A DNA stretch of 64,000 nt, from positions 14,823,501 to 14,887,500 of the forward strand of contig NC_089726.1 in NCBI RefSeq assembly GCF_035083965.1, written 5' to 3'. Positions 33,101 through 48,100 of the stretch are shown one piece after another. Every line of letters starts with the position of its first letter. Position 1 is the first letter of the stretch. The notes below the pieces were generated by a model. It was not told where the DNA came from, searched no databases, and saw only the letters and a list, made by a program, of their open reading frames with translations. Source of the stretch: Branchiostoma lanceolatum. Lineage: Eukaryota; Chordata; Leptocardii; Amphioxiformes; Branchiostomatidae. A program made the position numbers and the translations under genes.

Positions 33101-36100
33101 ATGCTACCTGTTCTAAAGGTCATGCCATCTGCATGCTATATGACATGACTCGGCATTATTATAATCTGTCTTCCTGGTAGGTTTTTCCCCTGTTAGGCCA
33201 TGTTGATTTGATAATATGGATGACATCCTCTGGGAACCCCAAAACTGATGCAAATGAAATAAAAAGCTTGACAGAAAAAAAGTGCCTTCATTATGAAATC
33301 TAAGTGGTCCGGAAGGTTGAACAAATGATTTAATACACCGATTATAATATATCAAAAATAGATTCTTCATTTTTGTTCTCTCACATCTTCTTCTTTTACT
33401 TTGGAATTGACTTTGGCTTTCTACTACATTAGTACTCGTTTTCATATATTGTTTAGCTATTTTTCAGCTGGTTTGTACGATTATACAGTATGGTCAAAAC
33501 TTTTTTTTGTTTTGGAAAATTGATGCGCATATCATGCCATACATATAATCAAATCAAAATGACCTTACAGGTTATTACTTACTGAAATAAACTGTCATCT
33601 ACAATACTGCAATAGTCAAATTTGTTCCATTTTGGGTGGTTCTGATGAATTATGATAAATCATGTACCGGTATGTCCTTTTACATGTGTCACACAATTTC
33701 AGGGTAATTTTGTACTACAGTAGCTGTCAATGCCATGGGATAAACTGTTTTCATTGAATCAGCAAAGAGCTAATCTACCTGTGGTATTTTGGATATTCTT
33801 GCTGTTAGATATGATGATGAAGAATATTGTTTTGGAAAAAAATGACCTCAGTAAGTCCTATATTGATATAAAAATTTCATGTTGTTTTTCATATAAAAAG
33901 TGTCAGTGCTTCAAAATCCTTACAAAGACCTGTACACAAAAAGTTGACTGATGGTAAGAATAGAAGTTTGGTAGCATTCCCAGTGCACTTTGTGCCCTTG
34001 TCAATGTGATTAACCTATTTATCTTCGTGCATGGTAATCAAACATAGTCAAACTTTCAGTTGTACATCAAACAGATGCTGTAAAAACTGCTGTTACATCC
34101 ACCTACACTCTGTATCATATTGAGTGGAAGGACCAAAAGTGACAGCCAGACCCAGTGTACTGTCTCCAGGGACACACCCAGGGCACGCTATGCCATTTTA
34201 AACTGTCATAAATTCCCCGCGGTTTGCAACCAGATGGCTGATCCATGTTGCATATGTCGATATCATATTTATGGTGCTGTACTAAACACTGCAATTACAG
34301 GTCGTTATCATTCGGTAGCATGGGTTATTTCGTAGATGTGTCTCTGGCAGAGGAAGGGACCTAAATTCCTGAGGGATATGTTTACCTTTGGATCCAAATA
34401 CCAGAAATTGTGCAGCAAAGTTGATACCAGCTGAAATCTCAAAATGGACACTCAGGATCTGGAACAAGATATGAAGTGTTCAAGGACGTTGTGTTGTCCA
34501 CAATTAGGGAGCTATCCAGGGACAGAAATACAGACAGAAATGTTATGCACTTTTCCACAACAATTCCATTGTTACATTCAGTTAGTCTATCAGAACTGTC
34601 ACCTTCTAAGACCCTGTTCACACCAGGATACTAGGATTCCTGGTATGAACGGTCCAAATCGAAACCAAACCGAAAAGAAGTTACTTCATCGTTGCAAAAT
34701 TTTCTTCCTATCCACAATTAACATTTCTTGAATCTCAATGACAACAGTGATAAATGATGTATCAAATCAGTTGTTTGCAATGGTTTAGTTGTGACCTTGC
34801 TCTTTACATGCTTGAATGGTTAGTTATATATGGTTGACTTGAAGCGGACCTCACGTGTATGACAGGATGCAGGCATGTCTCCATTGACCTTGTCAAATAG
34901 AGTCTTGGTATGCAAATGATAAACTATTTGAACATTCAAGGTAAACTAGTAGTATGATACAGGCATAGAGTTTGACATTTCAAATCATCTGTTTTGATGG
35001 TTGGTATTAACAAATGGTTGATTCTATGTCTCCTTAGCGTTTTGGTAAGCTGTGTATATGTTTTTTTTTTCAATTCAAAGATTTCCTGCCCAATGAAAGG
35101 TAGAATAGATGATTGTACATTTAGTATTCTAAGATAGCACACTTCTTTTCAATTGATTTTTTATCAGACATAGTGGCAGAGTGTGCATATGCACTCTCGC
35201 AGTTCATCGACCTTTTAACAACGCCTCAACATGAAACATTGTGCTGTTGGGGAATGCACATTTTGTGGCTATAATTATACTGGTTGATTAAACAAGCACA
35301 GAGGAGGCAGCTTGCTGTAATTCAGCGGTCACTGCAAACGAAATGGAATTAATTCTTAAAATATAGAGGAATGACTCAAATATTCGTAAGCTAATAATGA
35401 TTTCTAAATCGTGGCGTCTTTGAGAGAATGATGGAGAACTCAATTTCCTCAGATTCTTTCTTGAGTAGACGTTCCTGTCGTAACATTTCAGTCTCAAACG
35501 TCATGTTTCTACCTGGCTGCTTATAAAGATTTATGGAGTAAAACAGGTTGCTTAAACAATGAAGGCCAGAGTCGTCAGACTGTGTCTCCTGAAGAACTCC
35601 GGATCCCTACCTTGAAGGTGAACTGCAAAATTCTAGGTTGTCTGCAAAAACTATTTGTTTTCTTGCTAACCTGCCTATGATCCCCAATTTGAATATTTAC
35701 TTGCTTAGAAGTATAGATTGTGGCATAGTAAGATATAGCAGCGTCAGTTTGAAGTTTGTTGTTATAGTAAGTTATCTGTGTGATTGGTTGATCTGGGGAG
35801 GGGAGTGGCCCCGTGATTGGGATAATTTATCCACTTTTGTTAATGTTCTCCCCTCACCTGGGGCCACAGGGCAGCACCTTTGTTTAAGGTCCCAGATAAC
35901 TCTGATAAGAATGCAGGTGATTTACAAGTAATCTCCCCCAAGTGGTCCCAATAGGAATGCAAAGTCTCCTTTTGTCCAGGGGTTAAAACTATGAGAAGGG
36001 GATATATTTTAAGAGGAGGAAGTTGTCCCAGCTGTCTAGCTGATGATTTTTTGGTCACAAGTATAGTTCCAAGGTTCAGTAACACAGACCCGACTGTGCA

Positions 36101-39100
36101 GGTATTCCATGTGAGTGCACCACGTTGTCCCACGTGTGGCCCCCCAGCCACAATTATATGCAAATGTGCCAGGGATTAGTGCTGGGACAGGTAGGCTGGG
36201 TGTCTCACTTCAGCGGGGTGCCACACAGGGCAGGATCACAGGTGGGTGGACCTCACATGTAAACCTTACCTTGGAGCAGGTACACACACCAAGTCAGGCT
36301 TTTATAGCATAGCTTTACTGTCATGGTCTTGTTGATAGTTCTCAGGGAGGGTGTTTTTTCTGTTTGAGCAATTTGATATAACCTCCTTGGTTTGAGGTAT
36401 TTGTAAGTCCTGATTCATGGCAGGGTTGTGTTGTGATTTATGGTTGCTTGGTACGCTGGTATGAAATTTGCCAACTGTTTGACTGGAAAGAGTTACTTAT
36501 CTTCTCTCAGCAGTTGTACATGATGTTGTGTGTGCAGTTGTACATTGTACATGGTGTTGTGTGTGCAGTTGTACATAGTGTATGTTTGTGCTGCACCAGT
36601 AGTATATTATGGGCTATAAATTAGCGTTCTTACCATTGTTTGTGCTGCCCTCATTTGAACCCCTACATTAACTGCCTTACCTGCCCAGGTTGAGCGGAAG
36701 TTGTAAAAGTGGCATCGTTCTGAGGGAGGGCAGATGCCTCGGTTGTGGCGATGCCCTGTCAAGTTACGTTTGTCTACACTATCTTGTTCTAAACAGGATT
36801 CAGGTAGCTTGTTAACTTTTCTGACTGGGTTCCAAAGTTTGCTGTGTGGAGAGGAGATAATGGGGAAATTGGATGGATTTGTGATAATGGAGGAGAGAGA
36901 TTTGTGGTGTTCATTTACACATCCCAGTGCTTCAGGTGGTGGAAGTTTTGTCTGACTGTAATCTGATGTTTACCTATGAAAACCATTCCTGTGCCCATGC
37001 CTAAAGGTGGCCGTATCTGTTATCGCTTACAAAATGCGGTAATGGTTTTTAGACTGGGTAAATAATCAATGGACAGATGATGAGTTTGCACTGGTCGAAA
37101 CGTCGCCCATCTTCATGAATATTTTTTCTGCTAATGAGGAGATAGGAATCTTCAGTTTCGCCAGTCACCTGTGATTTGTTATTCTCTATTCTAATTGCTT
37201 GAATTGATGGGTAACTGGTAGAATTTGGGTACAGCTGGTCAAGAAGACAAATCTTCCCTTGTAAGAAATCTATGCAAGTAGAAAAAAACATAGTTGGTAG
37301 GTTGTCTGACTTGTTCAAAACACTGCCTCATTGTTGCGCTGTTGTGAATCATCTCCCCAGGGTGTTGGGCGCACTCCTGTCGGCCCACCTCATTATCACC
37401 GACCCCCTGCAGCCCTTCGGCGACGTGCAGCCCGATGGGTACGAGAACGATCTCCTGGAGCTCGCACACGACCTCGGGACAAGGTTACTCCCCGCGTTCG
37501 AGAACACGCCCACCGGTCTTCCCTATCCTCGGGTATGTATTGTATGTAAGCACTCAGTTGGAATGTTGTGGTTTAAGTTGAATCACTGTATGACTGCCAT
37601 AGTAACTTCTTTACAGTGCTTTTCTTTCAGCCTTCCTAGATTTTTTTAAAAGATGATAGACAGTAATTTTTCACATATTAAGATGATTACTAGAGCATGT
37701 GCAGGATTAAGAGATGGTGATATTATCATGATTATTGATATTCTGTGACCTGTGCAGTTTGTGAAATTGGACCTGTTAAACTGGTTTGGTTAATTGACAG
37801 TATCTGAGAATCTATTGGAGAATCTGCTATTATCCAGAAATTGGAGGATGGGTATGAATGCTACCAAAAGAACTGAATTACAACATTCCACGTTAGAGGT
37901 CTTTCTCCCTTAAAGTTAAACCATCTGAAAGTTTCACTGTTAAAAGATGATGCATCAAAAATAGCATGTTCGATTTACTTTTTCAAACATTGGTTACTTT
38001 GATAAAAACTACTTTCGTGGTGATGAAACAGTGCGCCGTAAACTGTTATCTCCAACTTCTCAAGAGGATGGAATGCGTTACAGTCTATTGTGTATCCTGA
38101 GAACAGGAATATGGTACATATATGTGTACACCCCAGAAGAAAGGCTCTTTCATTCCAAAAGACTCACACCTTAGATACACAACGTGGTGTTTGCCCAAAG
38201 CAGATACCTGAAACTGGCTATCACCTGTCACATTCAGAACCTTGCCCCAGTATTCGAGCCACTGCCCTTGGAAAGAAGTTTTGTCATACCCAAGATGACT
38301 ACATTGTGCTAGTGTCACATTCGTGTCAAGGGACTCTAACAAAAGTTGTTTTAAGAGAAACATTTGTCATACTGACTTCCTTTTACTTTGTGGCGTGGTG
38401 ACGACAGTTAATGTTTTATTCTGGGGTCGAAGTGTCACTTGATGCCACCGGTCAGCAGCATAATGAGGCACCACGCCCCTTAAACACATAAGCCAGCATA
38501 TCTCTGTGTAAGTCAGTATGGAGCATGCAGGGCTTTACTTACATAGTGTAGAGTAACAAGCTTATTGTACCACCTCTGTGGCCGCTAGTATCCTCGCAAC
38601 GGAAATTCACATTTCAAAAAGGTAGGTCAACTTTGCAAGTAAATACTCTGTAGTATGATCTATCTTATGTGTTTTGTATGACTAATTTCTAGCTTTTGAC
38701 TAGATATTAAGAAATACCAAAGCAACAAATATTATTTACCCATAAATTACATCTTTAGAACACTTTGGTGTTATCTCCAGCAAACAATTTGTCTCATGAT
38801 ACACACAAGAAAATAGGGAGCAGAATAGATATGAAGCAAATTATCTGCTCGATGACCCACATAAGTGTCCCTCCGTGTGTGTACACTTCTCCTGCATGTC
38901 ATTGTTTGGGATAAAGCAGGCCAAAAAGGGTCACTTACAGACAACTGTTGGAACAGAGGAAGAAAAGACCGAGTTGTATGTAGACATTTTTTCATGTTAC
39001 CTATGAGTTTACCAGTATGAATTATCTAAACTCTGGATGTATATAACATATGTAAGTTGGTAAGAAATATTTCAGAAGGGTTTGAACTCACCAAAAAGAA

Positions 39101-42100
39101 GGTCCTTAGGAAAGATAATTATTACTGCATGAATAAACGGAGGTGACAGAACTCAAGCTTTCGCTTGTAACGTAACAGTAGCGTTTTGTTCTTCACAGCA
39201 TGGAGTCCAACAATGCCACAAGGCATTACAATTATGGTTTGCTTTTTGACAGTGATTTATTACTGGTAGAGTTCCAAAAAGAGGCAGAAACAAGTTCAAA
39301 GAACATGCCATTTTCCCTTCATGATTAGGCGAGCTGGCGAGATCTGTACCTTCCAGATCTCAAGAGCAAGCTTATTAGCAATTATCACAATTAGTGAAGT
39401 AGAGTTCAGATCAGTTGTTTAGTGTACATTGAATTTGAACATTTATGAATGATGTAACATGTAGGAAACAGGTTGACCTTTAAGGATGGTGAGATGTGAT
39501 GACACCTTGCCTGGCCATGCAGACAACATCAGAATGTCCCTACGGGTTTGTTAGGTAGTAGGGCCATTTTGTGTTGTCAGCAGGACCAGTGCACTTCACT
39601 TCAAGGATCCTCTGCCAAGACCAGTGCAACTCTCTGCCAGCAGACTCTGGGGTGTTGGAACTCCAATGTGTGGTCTCAGTGATGCTGCATTTATTATAGT
39701 ACGACTGTAGATAAGATAAGATTTAGCTTAAGTTGGTAAACTAGCAAAATAACAGGGAAGACACAAAAAGGGGGAGGGGAAAACTAAACGTAAAGTTTGG
39801 AACTTGTACAGACTTTCCAGTGATACCTTGGAGGTCTTTTGAGGGCACAAATATTTGATAGTAATGTCTTGCCTAGAAGAGGGCCTTGTCTTGCTGCAAC
39901 ATCACAGTGACCACATAGGAGAGTCAATGTGAGCACTGCGATGTGGTATTAAGATCTGGCCATGCCACACAGTTAATCAGGTAAAGTCTCCAGTCTCTAG
40001 AGTCCCGAAATGTAGCAAATCTAGATAAAACGTTTAAGGTTGTACAGAATAGGACATTATATACTGTGCACAAAAATACATTTTGATTAAAAGATTGATT
40101 ACTACAAAAAATACTTGATATGGAGGTGACATTTGTGTGCACATACAGTATGTATGAAATGTAGAAGTTAGTAGATCTATCACAGAAAATTTGTACATGT
40201 AAGTGCTCTGTCATTTACCAAATATCCAAAAAATAAACTATCCTTTAATAAGATGAACCTACTATAAACTACTACCGTCTATAATGAAAGCAGCTCAGCT
40301 CAAGAGAAATGTGTATGCATCTGAAAACTGATTTTAAGTTTTGAATTTGAGTCCTGTGCGATAAAGCATTGCACTAGGAATGACAAACGCTATACTAGTA
40401 TGTTAAATCCTAAATTGAATTACGGAAACACCATGTCCAGAACAGGAATGGCAGCAAGTTATGTGAAGTCCCTCAATTAACATATTCAAATCAGTGTGAT
40501 CAGTGAAGCACATCTTGGATGGGCAAAGTTACATACAGATCTTCCTGATTAAACATTCCAAGATACCCCTTATAAGATGCAATCATTTACCCATATAAAA
40601 AGGTTTTTATCAGCAGTTATGTATACGCATGTACAACTCCTAGTTACTTAAATTTGTGAGCTAAGTTCAAAACGAAGGAAAAGGCATGCATGAAATTTGA
40701 TACAAATATTGTTAGTTCTTACCCACAATGTAAATGGTTTAAAATACACCATATTGTCCTGTCATTTCCTGAAGACAAAGGAAGCTGCGCATGCCCGTTG
40801 GGGTTTTGAAGTCGCCATACCGGTGTTCTTTGTAATTATCACAGGTGTGTATAATGATAGGTAACCTATGGCCGAGGACGGAGTGATAAATCTTTCGGTC
40901 TGTCACTCTGAACTGTTCATGTCACCATTGGCGCCACGAAAACTGGCAGGACAATACAAGTCTGTGAGGCAAAAATGTGGGACTGTCATATGTACCTGGT
41001 GCATTGTGTCATCATGGTGATGTTATAAGGGTATGCCCTAAAGATATGGAAAAACATACTGATAAGAGAGGTTGCATGTTAGCTTATGACTGCCGGACTT
41101 GTTTTGTTTCCCTTGACTGATCCAGACCCCCAACTGGGGCTGTAAAAAACAGGAAATAGAAAGATGTCTGTTACATCTGCTTGGAGATTGCCTTCACGGC
41201 TATATGGTGTGGATGCAACTGAGTGTGTGACCTTGTGTTCACCTTGATGCACCCTGTGTTTAAAGCCAGGCCTCATCCTTTATTGTTCATTCGAATTTGG
41301 AATGTGATTCATGCCTGCAATTATGACAACATGACAACATCTGTATTCTTCTTACATCCTGTGTTAGTGGAAAACAGCATCGGTGATAGAATCCTGGCCA
41401 TAGATATATCAGTATAATGGTAACAGCCAGTGAAGGAAGGGGATTTGCTATGCTGTAGCATTTCTTCATTACAAGCATGTTGTAAATTTATCAGTGAGAG
41501 ACAGATTTCTTCTTACCTTTCTAACATGTTGAGAATAGTCTTAAATAGGGGTTGAAATGTGTGCTGAAATCCTTTTTTCATGCCAACAGGTCATGCATGG
41601 TTTCCACTAAAAGCTGGTACAATTATATTTGTGTTTTCAGCCCCCTCCACGTTATTGTGACAGGCATACAATGTACACTCCAATGTATCACCAAGAGATC
41701 ACGAGGGCACTCTACATGAAATGGAATAACACAGATCCCTATCTATATGGAAAGGTTAAAGTAATCAAATTTCACGGGTGACATGTGAGGACAGACTGAA
41801 CTGTAAGCACTGCCAACAGGTTGAACGTGCACGATATAAAAATCAGCTGCCAATGTCATGTGATACCGGTACTACACGTACCAGTTTCCATGGGGCGCTA
41901 GATTCATCCATGCTATGTTGAATGCAACTTACTACTGCTACTTGAATGTCAGTTACACAAATTTTATTATTTTTGGCTTTTATTGCAGTAGTGCTTCTAA
42001 TTTCTATTGTAAAACGTGGCCATGGTATTGTCCCTGAGATTTTCTGGAAAACAACAAAGTACAAAATCGATGCATGGATAAGGCGTAGGGATATTCCTAG

Positions 42101-45100
42101 TCTTCACTTAAAGTTATGATCATTTTTTCTGCCGTACCTTGCAGGTAAATTTGAAACATGGACTTCCATCGAACCCCCGTAACGACACGTGTACGGCAGG
42201 GGCTGGCTCCCTGCTGCTGGAGTTCGGCATGCTCAGCCGGCTAGTCGGCGATCCCGTGTACGAGAGTATCGCCAGGAGGGCGGTCAAGGCACTGTGGAGG
42301 TACAGACATGCCTCCACAGGCCTCGTAGGTGGGCATCTTTCTTTGTCATCTACAACAACTTCCTTCGTCTGTACATTAGCAAATGTTGTGTCATGCAGTT
42401 GGAAGACATTAATCTCATCATTGATAGAACATAACTCATTCCTACAGACCTGATTGCTTGTTCTCACCATATAAAGTGTCATTCTGTCATAACCAACAAC
42501 ACTTGTTTTTGATTGAAATGATCCTATAAGACGCCTGGCATTCCCATGTTATCACATTGGATTACACAGAGGTTTCTTGTTGTTTTAGGAAACACTATAA
42601 ACATCCAGACTGGAGAGTGGATGGGGCCATGGGCGGGGCTTGGGGCGGGGTCTGACTCTTTCTATGAGTACCTGTTCAAGGTGAGACCATTCTGGGCTTG
42701 GTACTTCTGTGTTGCAAAAAATGTTGAATTTGGTAGAATGTGGGATGTGAAACTCTTGTATCAGATAAGTCAGTGCTGGTTTATACATTGCAGTAACTGT
42801 TTCTATCACCTCTTGACTCTTCCCTCGAAAGGGTCTTCTTCCTTATTGTCATTGGATAGGCCGACTGCTCTCTCTTCGCAGTCTGGCTGAATTGCAAGGA
42901 GCTTTCAATTGGAGGGGGTAGATCGCAAGGGTCTAGAGTGACTACCATTCGGTGCGTAGGTGACCTCAATACGACAATTGCCCCATGTGTGGCCATACAA
43001 CAGTAGGTTTTGAACCACTCACACAAGGAAGGATCCCTACTTTTCTCGATAAGTGCGTTGGATTCTTTAACGTGTTTTAGGTGTGGCTGTCAAACATGGG
43101 ACCTCCATTTAACGTCCTGTCCGAGGGACGTCCCTAACCGAAGCTAGGTACTCATTTATACCTGAGTGAAGTTAAGAAAGTCGTGTCAAGTGCCTTTCCC
43201 AAGGGCACAGCATCGGGGCATATCAGTGGTTTCGAACATAGGACCTCTCGGTTATTGTTGGCCAAAACACCCTACCGATTGCGCCACACGATGCCACAAC
43301 TGAAACTGTGTGGCATGTAAAATGTAAAATCCTGTGTTGTACCACCAGGGCTACATCATGTATGGGGATCCTGAGGACCTCAAAATGTTCCGCGAGATCT
43401 ACACCAGCGTCAGACAGAACCTCAGGAAAGGGTGGGAATTGTCTTTGGTTTTACATTTGGTCATTTCAGGCACACACAATTTTGTAATGTCGAACAGTAT
43501 TACCTGATTATAGCAAGGATTGCTTGAAAAATTTGGGTAAGTCCAATTTTTGTGTTGGAAATTACAGTTTGAAGTAGCGACTTTAATTCAGAATGATTTC
43601 TACTTTGAAGATAAAACATGTTTCTTGTCCCCCCCAGCCGAGACAGGTGTAATAGCGGCCAGGGGAATCCTCCCATGTACGTTAACGTGAACATCGGAGA
43701 CGGCTCGCTGGCCTCCACCTGGGTGGACTCCCTGCAGGCCTTCTGGGCGGGGCTTCAGGTAATCACTCTGTCCAAGGTCTCCACCTGACGTTTGCAATGG
43801 AGACTTTGGCGCTGATTTGCATGTAGTCTAAGTTCTGTTCAAGGCGTGGTGACTAGATAATGAAAGATGACCTCAACAGTTAATGCAAAGCGAAATTGGC
43901 CGTTTAACATGTGATTACACTGGAAAATTTCACTGGTCAACACCTGAAACCTGGAGGCATCAATTCCAGGGAGGCAGTGCACTAGAAGATAATCATGAAC
44001 TCTTTAAGGCCAAAAGAGTGTACTGTTTTTAATGTTGAACATGTATATATATGATTGCACGAATTCACGACTGGAAAAGGGGTGCAGCTATTATTTCTTG
44101 TTGGGATAATGAGGGAAACAAACCATAGAAAAAAATATTCTAGGAGTAATGTGAATAGCGGGTTCTTGGCCTCTTGCTCATTAAATTGTCTGCTACTTGT
44201 GAATGTGCAAAGTGTAGCAACCTCTTCTGGCTGACTTCCCTTCAGCAGCCCCTGTCTGTGTCAGTGTGTACAGGAAGTATTGAATGCTGTAGTACGTCAG
44301 TGAAAAGTAATAGCTTTCTTGTGGAAACTCAACCATCTGCAGACGTCACTCAAGGTTGATGTAACAAAGGATGGAGAAGTTAAAGACAATCAGGGAATTC
44401 ACTAATCATCTGGAAAGTCTTCAACTTTAGCATGCTGAATTACCCATACATCATTACTGCAGCAGAGATGTGTAATTGTGCAAAACATGCTGGTGGTCAA
44501 GGCAGTTAAAGCCAATATGGAAAAGTACATCTCTTCTCACCATTTACTGTACGTGTAGAATTAGGAAGCTCTATGTAGATGTCACAAGGAAAAGAAACAG
44601 CTAGTTTAACATTACGAAATTATATTTAACTTTATTCCTAACCCATAAAGATTTGTCTTGTTTGTATGAGGGCTGTAGAGAAATATGGTAAGGGTGTGTG
44701 TCCCCAGGCTTGAACAATCCTTCCTACTTGCAAAAGATATGTTGACAGGCTTCAAAGCTACCATGTGGGCCAAAGGGTACTACAGGAGGGCTGTGTACCC
44801 CCAGTTTAGAACAGAACAGATATAGAACCCCTGCACATCCTGATGACTGGACTGTATTTAACTTGAACTGAATTGCTGAGGGTCTTTGTAGTGCCCAGAT
44901 GACCTTTTACCCTTGACATGATATTTGTATCTTCCTGACAGCTGAAGCGTTTCTGATATAGAACATAGCAGCTTGTTTGTGTTCCCATTCTGCCGGGTTT
45001 GGAACTGGTACAGGGTCGCCCCATTCCTGATCTCCGGGAGAAGCTCAGCGATTTTGTCGGGTTAACCCCAAATCAAATATTTTGAATGCCTTCTGGGGAT

Positions 45101-48100
45101 ACGTAAACAAAGAACATTGGCACCAAGTACGTGGTAAGTGTCAGATCAACGCAAATTCCTGGGCCAGATTTAGGGACTGGGACGTAACCTCTGATTCCTG
45201 GTCCTGTTTTGGATAAGCTACTATTGATCTTGGGATACAAGAGAGCTTAGCTTCCTGCTATGCACGTCAAAGAAGACTATGTGATATCAATTCGGATTTC
45301 AAATTTCAATTAGATTTTTCTGTAGTCGACTTGCATGTAATGTTAAGTATACGTTGAGATCCTCACACTTCTAAAGTTGTACACGTGGACAGGTAATATG
45401 GCACACTGGTTAAGAAGGGCTTACCCGTTATCTTTGTAGCTAGTGGTTGTTTGGTGTGGGTTGCATTCTGCAGGCTCTATTTATACTAATGAGGTTGTTA
45501 CTATTGTTGGCGACAGGACTGCCCTCTAATCTTACTGGTGGTAATAGCTGCAGTGTTAAACAAACATTGTGGAGAATCATGACTCTTTTTACAGTGGGAG
45601 TTGTAGTAAAAATGCACAGAACATTCCATGAGGTATTTTTGTCAGGATACCTTCAACATTTTTATGGGTCAAAGATTATAGCCAGTTTCCCAGTATCAAA
45701 GTACTAGTAGTGCACTTGGCATGAAGTCCTAATATCTGGTGTACAATTATGATAAATCTTGAGTCTCAAATATTTAAATTCTTCAACTATGGTACTCTTT
45801 TATTTCACCTTACAGTTTTGAAATGAAATGATTATCAGCAAAGGGTCAGATGCTCTGTCCTTCTAAGCATCCCATGTAATTCAAATTAATGTGTAAGTTT
45901 TGCTGATAAGTAAGATATATTTACAATTAGCTCAATTAGCCTCACTGTCATCCAAAACCAGGTCTCTACTAATGAGCCTTATCACCTAATTTCACATATC
46001 AAGCCAAGTGATAAGCTTTATTAGAGCTACTACTCTCATGTATCATACCATCATGCAGATTTAGACAATGTCACGTGAGCCACCGGCTGATTGTCCTGAA
46101 AGTTGTGAAATTTTCATTATGAACCAATTTGAAATCTCTCCAAAGTCTCTATCTTGAAATGTTTTGAAATGAATGGGGTGTACTCGGTTGTACATATATA
46201 GCCGTTATACAACAATCAGGCTTTAACATTGGGTTTGATATGAAAATGTGCACCTTTTATGGCGCATATCCAAAATACAGAATGTTTTGCTGTCTATTGT
46301 AAACACACTTTGGAATTGAAAAAAATGTCCTACAAATCTGACCAATGAAACCATATATTTATGGCATTTAGAACTGCAATTAGCCACTATCTGCAAAGGG
46401 CCCTCTTCGGCCACCAGCACCTGACCACTGCACCCAGGACAGAAAAGCGCACACAGCCAACAATCGCTCCGATGCCGAAACTTTCCTACCTAATCCTGTC
46501 AGTAATAAACAAGCTTTCATCTCAGAAACTTTTATATCAGGTGGGATGGACAAGAGGGATTCGATCGTCATAAATACACGCTGTGGGGCCCAATTACTTT
46601 TTAGACTGGACTCTTTTAGAGAATACACTTGGAGTAATACAGGATGAAGTACTAGACAAGTAAGAAGAGTGCAGTATAGAACAGGGAATGGGAAGCTTGC
46701 TGGACAGGTGGTTTGTATCATAGCTAATCTGCAGATGTGATGAAGAGTAATGCCTTCAAGTCTGGGATGCGATGTGTAGGCAGGTACAAACCTGTGGTCT
46801 CACTTAGGCTATCTGTGTTGCTGAATACCAGAGCTCCTCTGTAAAATGTTCTTGCCCAAATTTTTCATTGGAAGGAGGGACTTAGCCTGGCTGCCTTCCA
46901 ATTACTACTGGGCCTCCTATACTGGCTGTCCCAAAAAAGGGTAACAAGTGTAATCAGGGTACCAAGTGTAGGAGCCCCTGTAGTAATTCGATGGCACCCA
47001 GGCTGTGAGGAACTTGGAACAAGTCAGCATTCTAGTACTGAGAATGTATGGGCTGTGACTGAAGAAACAAAGAAAGGGGGGAAGATGACAGTTTTACAAC
47101 TACGCCTGTTTTGTGTTGGTAATTTGCTGTTCAACTTCGATTCAGAACTACACCTGTTTGTTTGAGATTTCCCATACATATTTTTCTTTTTATTCTAGCC
47201 ATTTTGCAATCTCATTCTGTCTTGCTAAATCTGCCCTAAGGGTATTCTTGCTTCCCTACTGTTGATGCTAGTTGGAGGGTAATGTGTTCTTAATTGGGCT
47301 GTACATCAGAATGTAGAAACTTCTTGGATGTAACAGTTTCCAGACATGGACTGTCCTGTGACATTACAGGCTGCGGACATCACTAACTGTGTCTTTTTTT
47401 TGGTGCTTGCAGGTTCTGAACGGGGATATCGAGGAGGCTATCTGCCACCATGCCGTGTACTACGCCATCTGGCGCCGCTACGGGGCACTGCCGGAGAGGT
47501 TCAACTGGCACCTGAAGGCCCCTGACGTCCGTTTTTATCCACTGCGACCTGAACTGGTGGAGTCTACATACTTACTGTACCAGGTGAGGGTCAAGCACAG
47601 TTTAACATCAACTATCTCAGAGATGCATCTAGAACATTCTACACGTCTTGGAGTATTGAAGCCATGAGTAGATCCAGTTCCAGAAGACATATACCATTTG
47701 ATGGTCTGCTGATTCTTAGAAAGTAGGTTAAGCCCAGATTGGAAGTCTGTGACATGTTGTATTGCACTCTAAAAGGAAAATGGTTGATATGTTTGTATGG
47801 TATGTGACAGCTGCTTCAATTCCCTGTCCTGAATAACAACCACATTTTCCCCCCAGGCCACCAAAAACCCCTTCTACCTACATGTAGGGACAGACATCTT
47901 GAAAAGCTTAGAGCAACATGCCAAGGCCAAGTAAGTAACACAATTATGTTGTAGACAATCTGAGGTGTTGTTGAATTTCCACATTGAGTTTATTACTATT
48001 TTTTGTTACCATTCCGTGTAAAATACTGTATCTGCAAAATAATTCTTTGTGAGAGAGTCTCTTCTGCCATGTTTTGATCATCAGACCATCAGAATGTACT

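Noticed and set aside
43229-43312. Functional tRNA gene on the minus strand
   Set aside because: A and B boxes are present, but the flanks do not form a proper acceptor stem and the unit is fused to a SINE body.
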